From: Roseiarcus sp963737365
GTDB taxonomy: Bacteria; Pseudomonadota; Alphaproteobacteria; Rhizobiales; Beijerinckiaceae
Length of the DNA: 64,000 nt
NCBI GenBank assembly: GCA_963737365.1
Contig: CAVTSD010000001.1
Location: forward strand, 1,488,001 to 1,552,000
Direction of reading: 5' to 3'
The notes beneath the pieces are model-generated. The model ran no database searches. It saw nothing but the letters and a program-made list of their open reading frames with translations, and was not told where the DNA came from. A program made the position numbers and the translations under genes. Below, one piece after another: positions 42,092 to 51,524 of this stretch (the stretch's first letter is position 1; each line of letters begins with the position of its first letter).

Positions 42092-43372
42092 ATGAGGCTG
42101 ATGAAAGAGCGGCAGTTGCTGCGGGATATGTTCGAGGCCGCGATCGCCGCGGCGTCGCCCGACAAGACTGTGCCCGCAAATCTCCCCGAGCCGCCGGCAG
42201 GTCGCACCGTCATTGTTGGCGCCGGCAAGGCCGCCGCCTCGATGGCCCGCGCGGTCGAGACGAATTGGCCGACTGACAAGCCTCTCTCAGGCCTGGTCGT
42301 CACGCGCTATGGCCATGGCGTCGGCCCTTTAAAGCGAATCGAGGTGGTCGAGGCCGCCCATCCCATTCCCGACGCCGCAGGGCAAAAGGCGGCCTGCAGA
42401 ATCCTGGATCTCGTCAAAGGCCTCGGTCCCGAAGATCTTGCGCTCTGCCTAATCTCGGGCGGGGGTTCGGCTTTGCTGTCCCTGCCGGCGCCGGGAATCA
42501 CGCTTGACGACAAGCAGGCCCTGAACAGGGCGCTGCTGAGGAGCGGCGCCAACATCAACGAGATCAATTGCGTCCGCAAGCATCTCTCCGCAATCAAGGG
42601 CGGACGGTTGGCGCGCGCGGTCGCGCCGGCCAAAATCGTGTCGCTGATCATCTCTGATGTTCCCGGCGATGATCCGTCGGTCATCGCCTCCGGTCCGACG
42701 ACGCCCGACACGACGACGCTCGCGGACGCGAAGGCCGTGCTGAAGCGCTACGGCATTGTCCCGCCTCCCTCGGTGCAAACGCTTCTCGACGACCCTGCGT
42801 CGGAAACTCCCAAGTCCGGCGATCCAGCCTTTGCCCGCAGCGAAACCCACATCATCGCCGCCCCGCAAGCCTCGCTCATGGCTGCCGCTGAGCTCGCGAG
42901 CCGGGCGGGTTATCGCCCTCTCATCCTCGGCGACGCGCTCGAGGGCGAGGCGACGGAAGTCGGGAAAGTGATGGCCGGAATCGCGCGTCAGGTCGCGGTC
43001 CACGGTCAGCCGATTCCCGCTCCCTGCGTCCTCATCTCCGGCGGAGAAACCACAGTGACCGTCGAGGGGAAGGGCAGGGGAGGCAGGAATGTCGAATTTC
43101 TTCTGTCGTTGGCGGTCGAACTCGACGGCCGGCCCCGGATCTTCGCGATCGCCGGCGACACCGACGGCACGGACGGGGCCGAAGAGGTCGCCGGCGCGAT
43201 CGTGACCCCCGATAGCCTCGCGCGCGCAAGTCAATTGGGCCTCAAGGTCAGAGCCTTGCTCGCCGACAATGACGCGCACACTTTCTTCCGCGCGCTGGGG
43301 GATCAGGTCGTCACCGGGCCGACGCTGACCAATGTCAACGACTTCCGCGCCGTGCTTATCAACGCCGAATGA
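42092..43372 (+). CDS. gckA: Glycerate 2-kinase (MOFRL family)
   Basis: This 426-residue enzyme phosphorylates D-glycerate to 2-phosphoglycerate; older databases call it hydroxypyruvate reductase TtuD. Visible are VIVGAGKAAASMARA, LISGGGSALLSLPAPGI, CVRKHLSAIKGGRLA and the MOFRL-domain GGRNVEFLLSLAVEL, IAGDTDGTDG. It is 3 bp from garR. Together they return glyoxylate carbon to the Calvin cycle pool, or serve a serine-cycle style route. A second ATG at 42101 is possible as start. Confidence 0.9.
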   Translation: MRLMKERQLLRDMFEAAIAAASPDKTVPANLPEPPAGRTVIVGAGKAAASMARAVETNWPTDKPLSGLVVTRYGHGVGPLKRIEVVEAAHPIPDAAGQKAACRILDLVKGLGPEDLALCLISGGGSALLSLPAPGITLDDKQALNRALLRSGANINEINCVRKHLSAIKGGRLARAVAPAKIVSLIISDVPGDDPSVIASGPTTPDTTTLADAKAVLKRYGIVPPPSVQTLLDDPASETPKSGDPAFARSETHIIAAPQASLMAAAELASRAGYRPLILGDALEGEATEVGKVMAGIARQVAVHGQPIPAPCVLISGGETTVTVEGKGRGGRNVEFLLSLAVELDGRPRIFAIAGDTDGTDGAEEVAGAIVTPDSLARASQLGLKVRALLADNDAHTFFRALGDQVVTGPTLTNVNDFRAVLINAE

Positions 43373-43438
43373 GCACTTGCTTACCCGCCGCGCGACAGTA
43401 TCTGTTCTTGTGATGGTTTTTGTCGTTGGAGGCGCGCC

Positions 43439-44929
43439 ATGATCGCCATGCCGGAACCCGATCGCGCCGTCCTTGAGCGCCGCGCTGAGATCGTCCAGGC
43501 GCTCCGGCGCGTTGTTCCTGGCGAGGGCGTCATCGACAAACCGCACGAATTGCGGGCATTCGAAAGCGACGGGCTCACGGCTTATCGGCAGCCGCCCATG
43601 GTCGCCGTGCTTCCGGAGACGACGAAGCAGGTGGTCGAAGTCCTGCGCTATTGCGCTGCGAACAAAGTCAAGGTCGTTCCGCGCGGCGCGGGAACGTCGC
43701 TCTCGGGAGGCGCTTTGCCGCTTGCCGACGGCGTTCTTCTTGGCATGGGCAAGTTCAACAAGATCCTCGAGATCGATGTGGCCAACCGCTGCGTCGTCGC
43801 CCAGCCCGGAGTGACCAATCTCGGCATCACCCATGCGGTGCAGGGTCTAGGCCTCTACTACGCCCCCGACCCGTCGAGCCAAATCGCCTGCACGATCGGC
43901 GGGAATGTCGCCGAAAATTCGGGCGGCGTGCACTGTCTTAAATACGGCCTCACCACCAATAACGTCGTCGGCGTTGAAATCGTGACGATCGAAGGCGGGA
44001 TCATTCGCCTCGGCGGCAAGCATTTCGATTCCGAGGGCTATGACCTGCTAGGCGTTATCGTCGGCTCCGAGGGCATGCTGGGCGTCGTCACGGAAGTCAC
44101 CGTTCGGATCCTGCCGAAACCTCCGGGGGCGCGCGCGCTTCTCATCGGCTTCTCCACGGTCGAGGGGGCCGGCGACTGCGTCGCCTCGGTGATCGGCGGG
44201 GGGATTATCCCTGGCGGAATGGAAATCATGGATCGGCCGGCGGTGGCCGCGGCCGAAGCCTTCGTCCACGCCGGTTACCCGCTCGATTGCGAAGCGTTGC
44301 TGATCGTCGAACTCGACGGCTGCGAGGCTGAAGTGGATCACCTGATCGCCGAGGTCGAGGCGATCGCCGAGCGCCATGGAGCGACGAGCTGTCGAACGAG
44401 CCAGTCCGAAGCGGAGCGGCTGTTGTTCTGGGCGGGACGAAAGGCGGCTTTCCCGGCGGTTGGCCGAATATCGCCGGACTATTACTGCATGGACGGAACG
44501 ATCCCGCGCAGAGAGATCGGCCGCGTTCTGCAGCAGATGAAACAGATGGAGGCGCGCTTCGGGCTGCGCGTCGCCAACGTCTTCCACGCCGGCGACGGCA
44601 ACCTTCATCCTCTCATTCTCTACGACGCTAACAAGCCCGGCGAACTCGACCGGGCGGAGGAGTTCGGCTCGGAGATCCTGAGACTTTGTGTTCACGTTGG
44701 CGGGGTTCTGACAGGCGAGCATGGGGTCGGCGTCGAGAAGCGCGATCTCATGGACACGATGTTCAACGAGATCGACCTCAATCAGCAGCAGCGGCTGAAA
44801 TGCGCCTTCGACTCGGATAGCCTGCTCAACCCGGGAAAGGTGTTTCCGCAGCTCTGCCGTTGCGCCGAACTCGGCCGCATGCACGTGCACGCAGGCAAGG
44901 TCGCGTTTCCCAACCTGCCGCGGTTCTGA
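43439..44929 (+). CDS. glcD: Glycolate oxidase subunit GlcD
   Basis: The FAD subunit of glycolate dehydrogenase, 496 residues. The FAD-binding domain shows VVPRGAGTSLSGGALPL and GGNVAENSGGVHCLKYG; the C-terminal oxidase domain shows NVFHAGDGNLHPLI and TGEHGVGVEKRDLM. GlcDEF oxidises glycolate to glyoxylate and passes electrons to the membrane quinone pool. It is followed by glcE (11 bp) and glcF, all on the plus strand. Confidence 0.95.
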   Translation: MIAMPEPDRAVLERRAEIVQALRRVVPGEGVIDKPHELRAFESDGLTAYRQPPMVAVLPETTKQVVEVLRYCAANKVKVVPRGAGTSLSGGALPLADGVLLGMGKFNKILEIDVANRCVVAQPGVTNLGITHAVQGLGLYYAPDPSSQIACTIGGNVAENSGGVHCLKYGLTTNNVVGVEIVTIEGGIIRLGGKHFDSEGYDLLGVIVGSEGMLGVVTEVTVRILPKPPGARALLIGFSTVEGAGDCVASVIGGGIIPGGMEIMDRPAVAAAEAFVHAGYPLDCEALLIVELDGCEAEVDHLIAEVEAIAERHGATSCRTSQSEAERLLFWAGRKAAFPAVGRISPDYYCMDGTIPRREIGRVLQQMKQMEARFGLRVANVFHAGDGNLHPLILYDANKPGELDRAEEFGSEILRLCVHVGGVLTGEHGVGVEKRDLMDTMFNEIDLNQQQRLKCAFDSDSLLNPGKVFPQLCRCAELGRMHVHAGKVAFPNLPRF

Positions 44930-44940
44930 GGCAAGCGATA

Positions 44941-46161
44941 GTGTCGGTGCTGGAACCGTTGGACGTCAAGCAAATTGCGGAGATGATTTCCTGGGTCGGG
45001 GCCGAAGGGGATACGCTTGAGATTGTCGCGGGCGGCACGAAGCGAGCGCTCGGTCGGCCGATGAAAACCGATCATGTTCTGGATCTTTCGCGACTGAGCG
45101 GGATCGTCGAATACGAAGCCGCCGAACTCGTCTTGACCGCGCGCCCAGGTGAGCCTCTCGCTTCCATCATCGCCGAGCTTGAGAAGAAGCGCCAGATGCT
45201 GGCTTTCGAGCCGCCCGACTGGCGCGCCCTTCTGGGGGGGGCGGGCGAGCAGACGCTGGGCGGCGTGATCGCTTGCAATCTCGCAGGGCCGCGGCGTGTG
45301 CGCGCCGGGTCGGCGCGGGACTATATCCTAGGGTTTGCCGCGGTGAATGGCTTCGGCGAAATCTGGAAGGCCGGCGGCAAGGTCGTCAAGAACGTCACCG
45401 GCTACGACATGTGCAAGCTGCAGACAGGCGCCTATGGCACGTTGTCGGCGCTAACCGAGCTCACCATCAAAGTCATGCCAAAACCTGAGACCGCATGCAC
45501 CATCCTCCTGCACGGTCTCGCCGATGAGGTCGCGATCCCCGCGTTGGCGGATGCGCTGAACTCGCCCCTCGAAGTTTCCGCCGCCGCGCATCTGCCGCCC
45601 GCAGCGGCGCGCCGTTCGAAGACCGCCGCGGTTGCGGCGGGGCTCGGCGCAGTGACGGCGATGCGGCTGGAAGGCCCGCGGCCGTCCGTCGCCTATCGCA
45701 TCGACGCGCTCGAGGCGCTTGTCGGGCGGGGCGCCCGTCTCGGCAACGCCGAGACTGAGGCCTTCTGGTCCGAAATCGGCGCCGTTCAGCCATTTCTTGC
45801 ACCGAGGTCGCGGATCGTTTGGCGGCTATGTCCGACGCCGAGCCAGGCCCCGTCCGTCGCCTATTCGATTTTGTCCGGGCTGCAATCGGCGGAGTTTTAT
45901 TTCGATTGGGGCGGCGGCCTGATTTGGTTGAGCCTCGATGCCGAAGAAGCAGGGCCAGACGCCGGCGCCGGCATCGTCCGTCCGGTGGTCAAATCGGCAG
46001 GCGGCCACGCAACCCTGGTCGTCGCGCCGGAAGCCATTCGCGCCTCGGTGCCTGTGTTCGAGCCGATGAGCGCCGGCCTCGCTCAGCTCACCGCACGCGT
46101 GAAAAGCGGTTTCGACCCCAGCGGCGTCCTCAATCCAGGACGCATGCAGGAAGGCCACTGA
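44941..46161 (+). CDS. glcE: Glycolate oxidase subunit GlcE
   Basis: A 406-residue FAD-binding subunit. Motifs are EIVAGGTKRALGRP, LTARPGEPLASI, TLGGVIACNLAGPRRVRAGSARDYILG and KNVTGYDMCKLQTGAYGTL, the GlcE signature. The frame extends upstream into glcD, but the GTG at 44941 starts where homologues do. The stop overlaps the glcF ATG by one base. The complex subunit lacks the catalytic C-terminal metal site of GlcD, as expected. Confidence 0.94.
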   Translation: MSVLEPLDVKQIAEMISWVGAEGDTLEIVAGGTKRALGRPMKTDHVLDLSRLSGIVEYEAAELVLTARPGEPLASIIAELEKKRQMLAFEPPDWRALLGGAGEQTLGGVIACNLAGPRRVRAGSARDYILGFAAVNGFGEIWKAGGKVVKNVTGYDMCKLQTGAYGTLSALTELTIKVMPKPETACTILLHGLADEVAIPALADALNSPLEVSAAAHLPPAAARRSKTAAVAAGLGAVTAMRLEGPRPSVAYRIDALEALVGRGARLGNAETEAFWSEIGAVQPFLAPRSRIVWRLCPTPSQAPSVAYSILSGLQSAEFYFDWGGGLIWLSLDAEEAGPDAGAGIVRPVVKSAGGHATLVVAPEAIRASVPVFEPMSAGLAQLTARVKSGFDPSGVLNPGRMQEGH

Positions 46162-47444
46162 TGCAGACGAACTTCACCGAGGCGCAACTTGCAGACCCGG
46201 ACACCAAGGTCTCCGAAAAGATCTTGCGCGCCTGCGTGCATTGCGGGTTCTGCACCGCGACCTGTCCGACCTATGTCCTTCTTGGCGACGAACTCGACAG
46301 CCCGAGGGGACGCATCTACCTGATCAAGGACATGCTTGAGAACGACCGGCCGGCGACGCCCGAGGTCGTCAAACATATCGACCGCTGCCTCTCGTGCCTG
46401 TCCTGCATGACCACCTGCCCGTCGGGCGTGAATTATATGCACCTCGTCGATCACGGCCGGCGCCATATCGAAAAGACGTACAAGCGGCCCTGGTTTGACC
46501 GGCTGCTGCGGCGCGCGTTCGGGACCGTCCTGCCAAATCCGAAATTGTTTCGCGCTTCTCTGTGGGCGGCGCGCCTGGGCGCGCCCTTCGCTGGGCTTCT
46601 GCCCACGCAGATCAAAGCCGCGCTCGCTCTCGTTCCTTCGAGGCTGCCGAGCGCTTCGCCAGTCGATCGGCCACAGGTGTTCAGAAGCGAGGGCCAGCGG
46701 ACTCGTCGCGTCGCGCTCCTCAATGGCTGCGCGCAACAGGTCCTCGCGCCGCAGATCAACGAGGCGACCATCAGGCTTCTGACGCGCCATGGCTGCGAGG
46801 TGGTCGTCGCCGCGGGCGCGGGCTGCTGCGGCGCGCTCACCCATCATCTCGGACAGGACGCGCACCAGTATGCGCGCGCCAACATCCTCGCTTGGACGAA
46901 AGAGATCGCGGGGGGCGGCCTGGACGCCATCGTCATCAACGCCTCCGGATGCGGCACGACGGTCAAGGACTACGGGTTCATGTTTCGCAACGATCCCGAA
47001 CTCGCGGAACCTGCTCGGATCGTCTCCTCGCTCACGCGAGACGTCACGGAACTCATGAGCGAGATCGGGCTGCGAGCCCACGTCAATCCGACTGGGCAGC
47101 GCGTGGCCTACCACAGCGCCTGCTCGTTGCAGCACGGGCAGCAAGTGCGCGAACCGCCGAAGCGATTGTTGAGGCAAGCCGGGTTCGTGGTGCTCGATCC
47201 TCCAGAAGGGCACTTATGCTGCGGCTCAGCGGGCACATACAACCTATTGCAGCCAGAGATCGCTCGCAGGCTGCGTGACCGCAAGGTGGCGAATATCGGC
47301 GCTACCGCGCCTGATCTTATCGCCGCGGGCAACATTGGCTGCCTCACGCAGATCGCGAGCGGAACGAAAACGCCCGTCGTCCATACGGTCGAACTTCTCG
47401 ACTGGGCGACTGGGGGCCCGCGGCCCAAGGCGAGCGTCGCTTAG
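46161..47444 (+). CDS. glcF: Glycolate oxidase iron-sulfur subunit GlcF
   Basis: A 427-residue electron-transfer subunit with two 4Fe-4S clusters (CVHCGFCTATCP and CLSCLSCMTTCP in the first 90 residues) and two cysteine-rich CCG domains (GAGCCGALTHH, HLCCGSAGTYN). It carries electrons from GlcD to the quinone pool. The start at 46161 was chosen because it follows glcE directly and homologues begin with MQTNF. It ends the garR-gckA-glcDEF block. Confidence 0.95.
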   Translation: MQTNFTEAQLADPDTKVSEKILRACVHCGFCTATCPTYVLLGDELDSPRGRIYLIKDMLENDRPATPEVVKHIDRCLSCLSCMTTCPSGVNYMHLVDHGRRHIEKTYKRPWFDRLLRRAFGTVLPNPKLFRASLWAARLGAPFAGLLPTQIKAALALVPSRLPSASPVDRPQVFRSEGQRTRRVALLNGCAQQVLAPQINEATIRLLTRHGCEVVVAAGAGCCGALTHHLGQDAHQYARANILAWTKEIAGGGLDAIVINASGCGTTVKDYGFMFRNDPELAEPARIVSSLTRDVTELMSEIGLRAHVNPTGQRVAYHSACSLQHGQQVREPPKRLLRQAGFVVLDPPEGHLCCGSAGTYNLLQPEIARRLRDRKVANIGATAPDLIAAGNIGCLTQIASGTKTPVVHTVELLDWATGGPRPKASVA

Positions 47445-47467
47445 TTCGGCGGCGCGCCGCGACTGCC

Positions 47468-48550
47468 TCACGCGCTCGTAAATTGCGGCTGTCGCTGCGA
47501 CTCTTGCACTGCCCGCAGGTTCGCCTGCCTCACCCGCTCGGCCTCCTCGTCGAACAGGAAGGTCAGGAATACATAGCGGCGCCCGCGGGTCACGTGCGAC
47601 ACCTGGTGCAAGATTGAAGCTGAAAAGACGATTGCGGCGCCAGGCGCAGCCTTGAAGGTTTGGGCGCTGTACTCTGGAAACGAAATCTCGCCGCCCTCGA
47701 AGTCCGCGTTGAGATTGATCGAGACGGCGAAGCGGCGATGCGCGATCGCGATTCCCGTGTCGTCGCGATGAGGACCGAAATGCCCGCCCGTCTCGGCATC
47801 GTAGCAGGCGACGAGGTCGCGTTCGATCCGAGTTGGGCGCATCTGAAACGCTTTCCGGATCTCCGGGCAGATCCTTCGCCCGATGCGCGACCGAAGATTG
47901 GCGATGAGCTTGGCGTCGGTCAGATGGAAATCGCGTCGGCGTTTCCAACTGTTGTCGAAATTCTCGACGGAACGCCCGCCTTGATCCTGTATGAAGCCGC
48001 TGTCCTTGCCGCCGCTCTGCTCGAAGGAGGCGACGAGGTGGGCGCAGAGTTCAGGCTCGAAAACGTCGGCCAAAGTGAGGATCGGCGCCGGAGGGCAGGG
48101 GTCGGAAGCCGCTTTCGGCCTTGGCGACCAGCCTAGCGCGCCGAGCACCCGATCGGCTTGATCCAGAGGGGCGACGTCGACGACCCGGAGCATCGGGTCG
48201 AGGATGACCAAGGATCGATCGGCGCCGAAAGCGCCCGCCATCTCGCCCCCCTCCCACAGGAACACCACCGAGGGAAATCGAGCCTCGAGCGCCCTCTCCG
48301 GCCCTGCGCCGGATTCGGCTGCGACGGCGAAGATTGCGGCGCGGCCCTCGTCGACCAGGCGCCAGTGGGCCGAGAGCGGCGCAAGCGCTGCCACGGCTTC
48401 TGGGTTCGCGGCCAATCCGAGGAAGGCGAGCACGATCATCCGGCCTGGAAACGGGTCGAAGGCCAATTGATGGCGCCCTCTATTGAGAAGGAAGGCGCTG
48501 TCGCCCGGCTGGGCCCCAGGCTTCAGCGCGAAGTCGCGTTGTTCGGACAT
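47468..48550 (-). CDS. Peroxiredoxin-like/2OG-Fe(II) oxygenase fusion
   Basis: A 360-residue two-domain protein. Residues about 10-145 look like a thioredoxin/peroxiredoxin fold (PGDSAFLLNRGRHQLAFDPFPGRMIVLAF, RFPSVVFLW, DRSLVILDPMLRVVDVAPL) without the peroxidatic Cys. Residues about 160-345 are a prolyl-4-hydroxylase-type oxygenase: the iron motif HxD in FGPHRDDTG, the distal His in SILHQVSHVTRGRRYVFLTFL with the 2OG-binding Arg. It may hydroxylate a protein or small substrate. Reported ATG at 48550; a TTG lies one codon upstream. It converges with glcF. Confidence 0.82.
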   Translation of the reverse strand: MSEQRDFALKPGAQPGDSAFLLNRGRHQLAFDPFPGRMIVLAFLGLAANPEAVAALAPLSAHWRLVDEGRAAIFAVAAESGAGPERALEARFPSVVFLWEGGEMAGAFGADRSLVILDPMLRVVDVAPLDQADRVLGALGWSPRPKAASDPCPPAPILTLADVFEPELCAHLVASFEQSGGKDSGFIQDQGGRSVENFDNSWKRRRDFHLTDAKLIANLRSRIGRRICPEIRKAFQMRPTRIERDLVACYDAETGGHFGPHRDDTGIAIAHRRFAVSINLNADFEGGEISFPEYSAQTFKAAPGAAIVFSASILHQVSHVTRGRRYVFLTFLFDEEAERVRQANLRAVQESQRQPQFTSA

Positions 48551-48658
48551 CAATATCCCGTCGATCGCGCCCGTCAGAGCGGCGCCACGCGGACGCTAGC
48601 GGGAAAAACTTAATCCCTGTGGGCAATCGGCTCTCGCGGCGCTCGCTTTTTGCCTCCC

Positions 48659-48710
48659 GATTCGCTGAGGTTAACGCATCGTTAAGCCCTTGGACTTAAT
48701 CGTGCTTTAA
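48659..48710 (+). promoter_or_regulatory. Tandem CtrA boxes and a GANTC site upstream of ftsQAZ
   Basis: Two exact TTAA-N7-TTAA CtrA boxes lie at 48671-48685 and 48696-48710, 25 bp apart, with a CcrM-type GATTC at 48659-48663 just before them. The next supported gene downstream is ftsQ at 49183. The 629-bp interval 48554-49182 contains no gene I can support: a 160-codon frame from 48713 has no recognisable features. Confidence 0.65.
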
Positions 48711-49182
48711 CTTTGCGTCGGTGCGCAATGTCGGGGAATTGGCGGGCGATGAAGCCACTCGCGGTCATAGGCAGGGACCGGCGGACCGAGCGGGCAGCGC
48801 CCCTTCGGTCCGAATCACGTCCGTTCGGGTTCGCGACGCGACCCTTCGCTCCAAACTATCGCGCCCAGGCTTCCCAAACGTTCGCGGAAAATGACGCAAA
48901 AAACTCAAGGAACAACTCGTACGCCATACCGTCGAGGATTCTTAAACCGAATATTTACTATAACGCGCACAACTTCGCCCCGGGGCCTATTCGCCTCGGG
49001 TTGTCGCGGCACGAACCAAGACGACTTTTATCCGCAGGACGGCGGGTTATGAAGGCGAAGTCGTCGATCTCTCAGTCAACATCCGGCCGAGCCTGGCGGT
49101 TGCGACGCCCCTGCCGGAGCGGACAGCCCATGCCGGCCTTTTCGTTGAACAGGCCGGGCTCCCGAATGGTGGAGGACGGGTC

Positions 49183-50115
49183 GTGCGAAGGCTGACCGAA
49201 ATGTTCGGGTGGGGCCGCCCGTCGCTCGCCGGGGCTGCGAACGACGCGCCCCCGCCCAAGGTGCTGCTGCGCGCCGAGCGGTCAGCAAAAGCCTCGCTCC
49301 GAGGGCGCGTTCGGCTGGACCGTCCAGCCCCGCATAAGCTCGATATCGCGCTCACGCTCTTAGTTCTTCTGGGCGCGGCGCTGATGGGCGCCGAGCGTGG
49401 CGGCCAGCTCGACGGGATCATGGAGCAAGCGAGTCACGCCGGCGATTGGATCGCCCGGTCGCTCGGTCTCGGCGTCGCAGTGGTCACGGTCTCCGGCGCG
49501 ACGCATATGAGCGAATCCAGGATCCTCGCCATTGCAGGCATCGATGCAAGCCGGTCTTTGCCGCTGTTCGACGTGGCCCAAGCGCGGGCGAAACTCGAGG
49601 CCGATCCGCTCATCAAACAGGCGAGCGTGCGCAAGCTTTATCCCAACCAGGTCGTCATAGAGATTGTCGAGCGCACGCCCTACGCCGTCTGGCAGAAGGA
49701 CGGCGATGTGAGCGCAATCGCCGCCGACGGGGCGCCGATCGACGAGGTCACCGACAGCCGCTACTCCGATCTCCCGTTCGTGGTCGGCGAAGGGGCGAAC
49801 GGGCGGGTGCGCGAATTCGTCGGACTTCTGGACGCGATGGACGAATTGAAGCCTCGCGTCGAGGCAGGAGTCCTCGTCGACCAGCGGCGCTGGAATTTGC
49901 GGCTGAAGTCTGGCCTCGACGTCAAGCTGCCCGAAGATAATCCGCAAGCCGCGATCGGCGAGCTTCTTTCTCTGCAACGCCAATCCCGGATTCTGGAAAA
50001 GGACGCGATGGCGCTCGACTTCCGCGTTCCCGGCAAGGTGTTCGTGCGGTTGACCGACGACGCGGCCGCTGCCTGGGCGGAAGCCCACGCGGCCAAGAAG
50101 GGCGCCCAGCCATGA
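49183..50115 (+). CDS. ftsQ: Cell division protein FtsQ
   Basis: FtsQ links the early and late divisome and is a bitopic inner-membrane protein with a periplasmic POTRA domain. The 310-residue protein has a basic cytoplasmic tail (about 55 residues), one transmembrane helix (IALTLLVLLGAALMGA), and a POTRA domain with ILAIAGIDASRSLPLFDVAQARAKLEADPLIKQASVRKLYPNQVVIEIVERTPYAVW. GTG start with GGAGG seven bases upstream. It overlaps ftsA by ATGA. No murC/murB/ddl genes precede it here, although they commonly do. Confidence 0.92.
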   Translation: MRRLTEMFGWGRPSLAGAANDAPPPKVLLRAERSAKASLRGRVRLDRPAPHKLDIALTLLVLLGAALMGAERGGQLDGIMEQASHAGDWIARSLGLGVAVVTVSGATHMSESRILAIAGIDASRSLPLFDVAQARAKLEADPLIKQASVRKLYPNQVVIEIVERTPYAVWQKDGDVSAIAADGAPIDEVTDSRYSDLPFVVGEGANGRVREFVGLLDAMDELKPRVEAGVLVDQRRWNLRLKSGLDVKLPEDNPQAAIGELLSLQRQSRILEKDAMALDFRVPGKVFVRLTDDAAAAWAEAHAAKKGAQP

Positions 50116-51429
50116 GCCTGAAATCGCTCGCTCCGCGCATGCGCCAGATCCCGGCGCGAAAGAGCGCCATTCTCTCGGTGCTCGACATCGGCGCTTCGAA
50201 GATCGTGTGCCTGATCGCCCGTCTCACGCCGATGGAGCCGTCCGAGGCTTTGCGCGGTCGCACGCATCGCTGCAAGGTGCTCGGCATCGGCCATCAGCGC
50301 TCGAACGGGGTCAAGGGCGGCGCGGTGATCGATCTTCATGCGGCGGAGTATGCCGTGCGCCTGGCCGTCGACGCCGCCGAGCGCATGGCTGGCGTCGAGG
50401 TCGGCGGCGTCATCATCAACATGTCGGGGGGTCGGCTTGCCTCCCGCCGCCATGGCGCGGACGCAAAGTTGCGCGGCAAGACCGTCGCCGAACACGACAT
50501 CCACCACGTGCTCGAAGCAGCCGCCGCGGTGAACGCCGAGCCTGGACGGACCATCCTGCATGCGCTTCCAACCGCTTTCCGGCTCGAACTCGACCAAGGA
50601 CGTGCTCGATCCCAAGGGCATGGTCGGCCACGAACTCGGACTCGATCTTCATCTCGCCACCTGTGATTCGGCCGCAGCCCGCAACCTGATGCTGGTCATC
50701 GAACGCTGCCATTTGCGGGTCGAGGCGATGGTGGCGACGCCTTACGCCGCGGGTCTCTCCACGCTTGTCGACGATGAGGCGGAGCTCGGCGCCGCGGTGG
50801 TCGATTTCGGGGGAGGCACGACGACGGTCGGGGTCTTCTCCGGCGGTCGACTCATCCATGTCGACGCGGTGGCCCTCGGCGGCTTGCACGTGACGAGGGA
50901 CGTTGCGCGCGGTCTTAACGTTGCGGTCAGCGACGCCGAACGTCTGAAGACTTTGTACGGCGCTTGCATCGCCTCTCCCTCTGATGATCGTGAAACCATC
51001 ACCGTTCAGCGGCTTGGCGACGACCCGGATCATCCGAGCCACTTGTCGAAGTCCGAACTCGTGCGAATCATTCGTCCGCGGGTGGAGGAAATCCTCGAAC
51101 TGGTGCGCGACCGGCTCAAGGCGTCGGGTTATGCCGCCCAGGCGGGCCGCCGACTGGTTATGACCGGGGGCGCCTGCCAATTGACCGGATTGCCGGAACT
51201 GGCGCGCACGACCCTCTCGAGCCAGGCCCGCGTCGGGCGGCCGCTCGGCATCGAGGGGCTGCCGGAATCCGGCAAGAGCCCGTCCTTCGCCGCCGCGGTC
51301 GGGCTCATGGTCTATCCTCAGATGGCCGGGCTCGAATATTTCGGAAGCACCCGCGCACACGTCCCCCATCATCAGGGCGAGGCTGGCTATGCGGCGCGGG
51401 TCGGACGGTGGCTCAAGGACAGTTTTTAG
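50112..51429 (+). CDS. ftsA: Cell division protein FtsA, one inserted base
   Basis: FtsA is the actin-like membrane tether of FtsZ. The first frame shows the phosphate-1 region SVLDIGASKIVCLIARL and VGGVIINMSGGRL; the second frame continues STKDVLDPKGMVGHELGLDLHLATC, VVDFGGGTTTVGVF and VVMTGGACQLTGLPEL-type motifs, with the C-terminal amphipathic helix GRWLKDSF. The frame breaks at 50584-50591, where TCGAACTC should read TCGACTC to join FRLD to STKD; corrected length about 438 residues. Because the gene is essential in most bacteria, the break is very probably a sequence error. Confidence 0.92.
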
Positions 51430-51524
51430 GCGCGTAAGGGGCGCTCGCCGAAGGCAAGCGCGTGGGTGAAGGGAAAACACGCATTCCAATCGGCGCCGGC
51501 GGGCGTCCAACCAATGAGGCTAGT

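Noticed and set aside
48713..49195. 160-codon frame upstream of ftsQ
   Set aside because: Low-complexity, Arg/Ser/Pro-rich with no family resemblance; it overlaps the ftsQ ribosome-binding site and start. Kept only as an open question in the CtrA finding.
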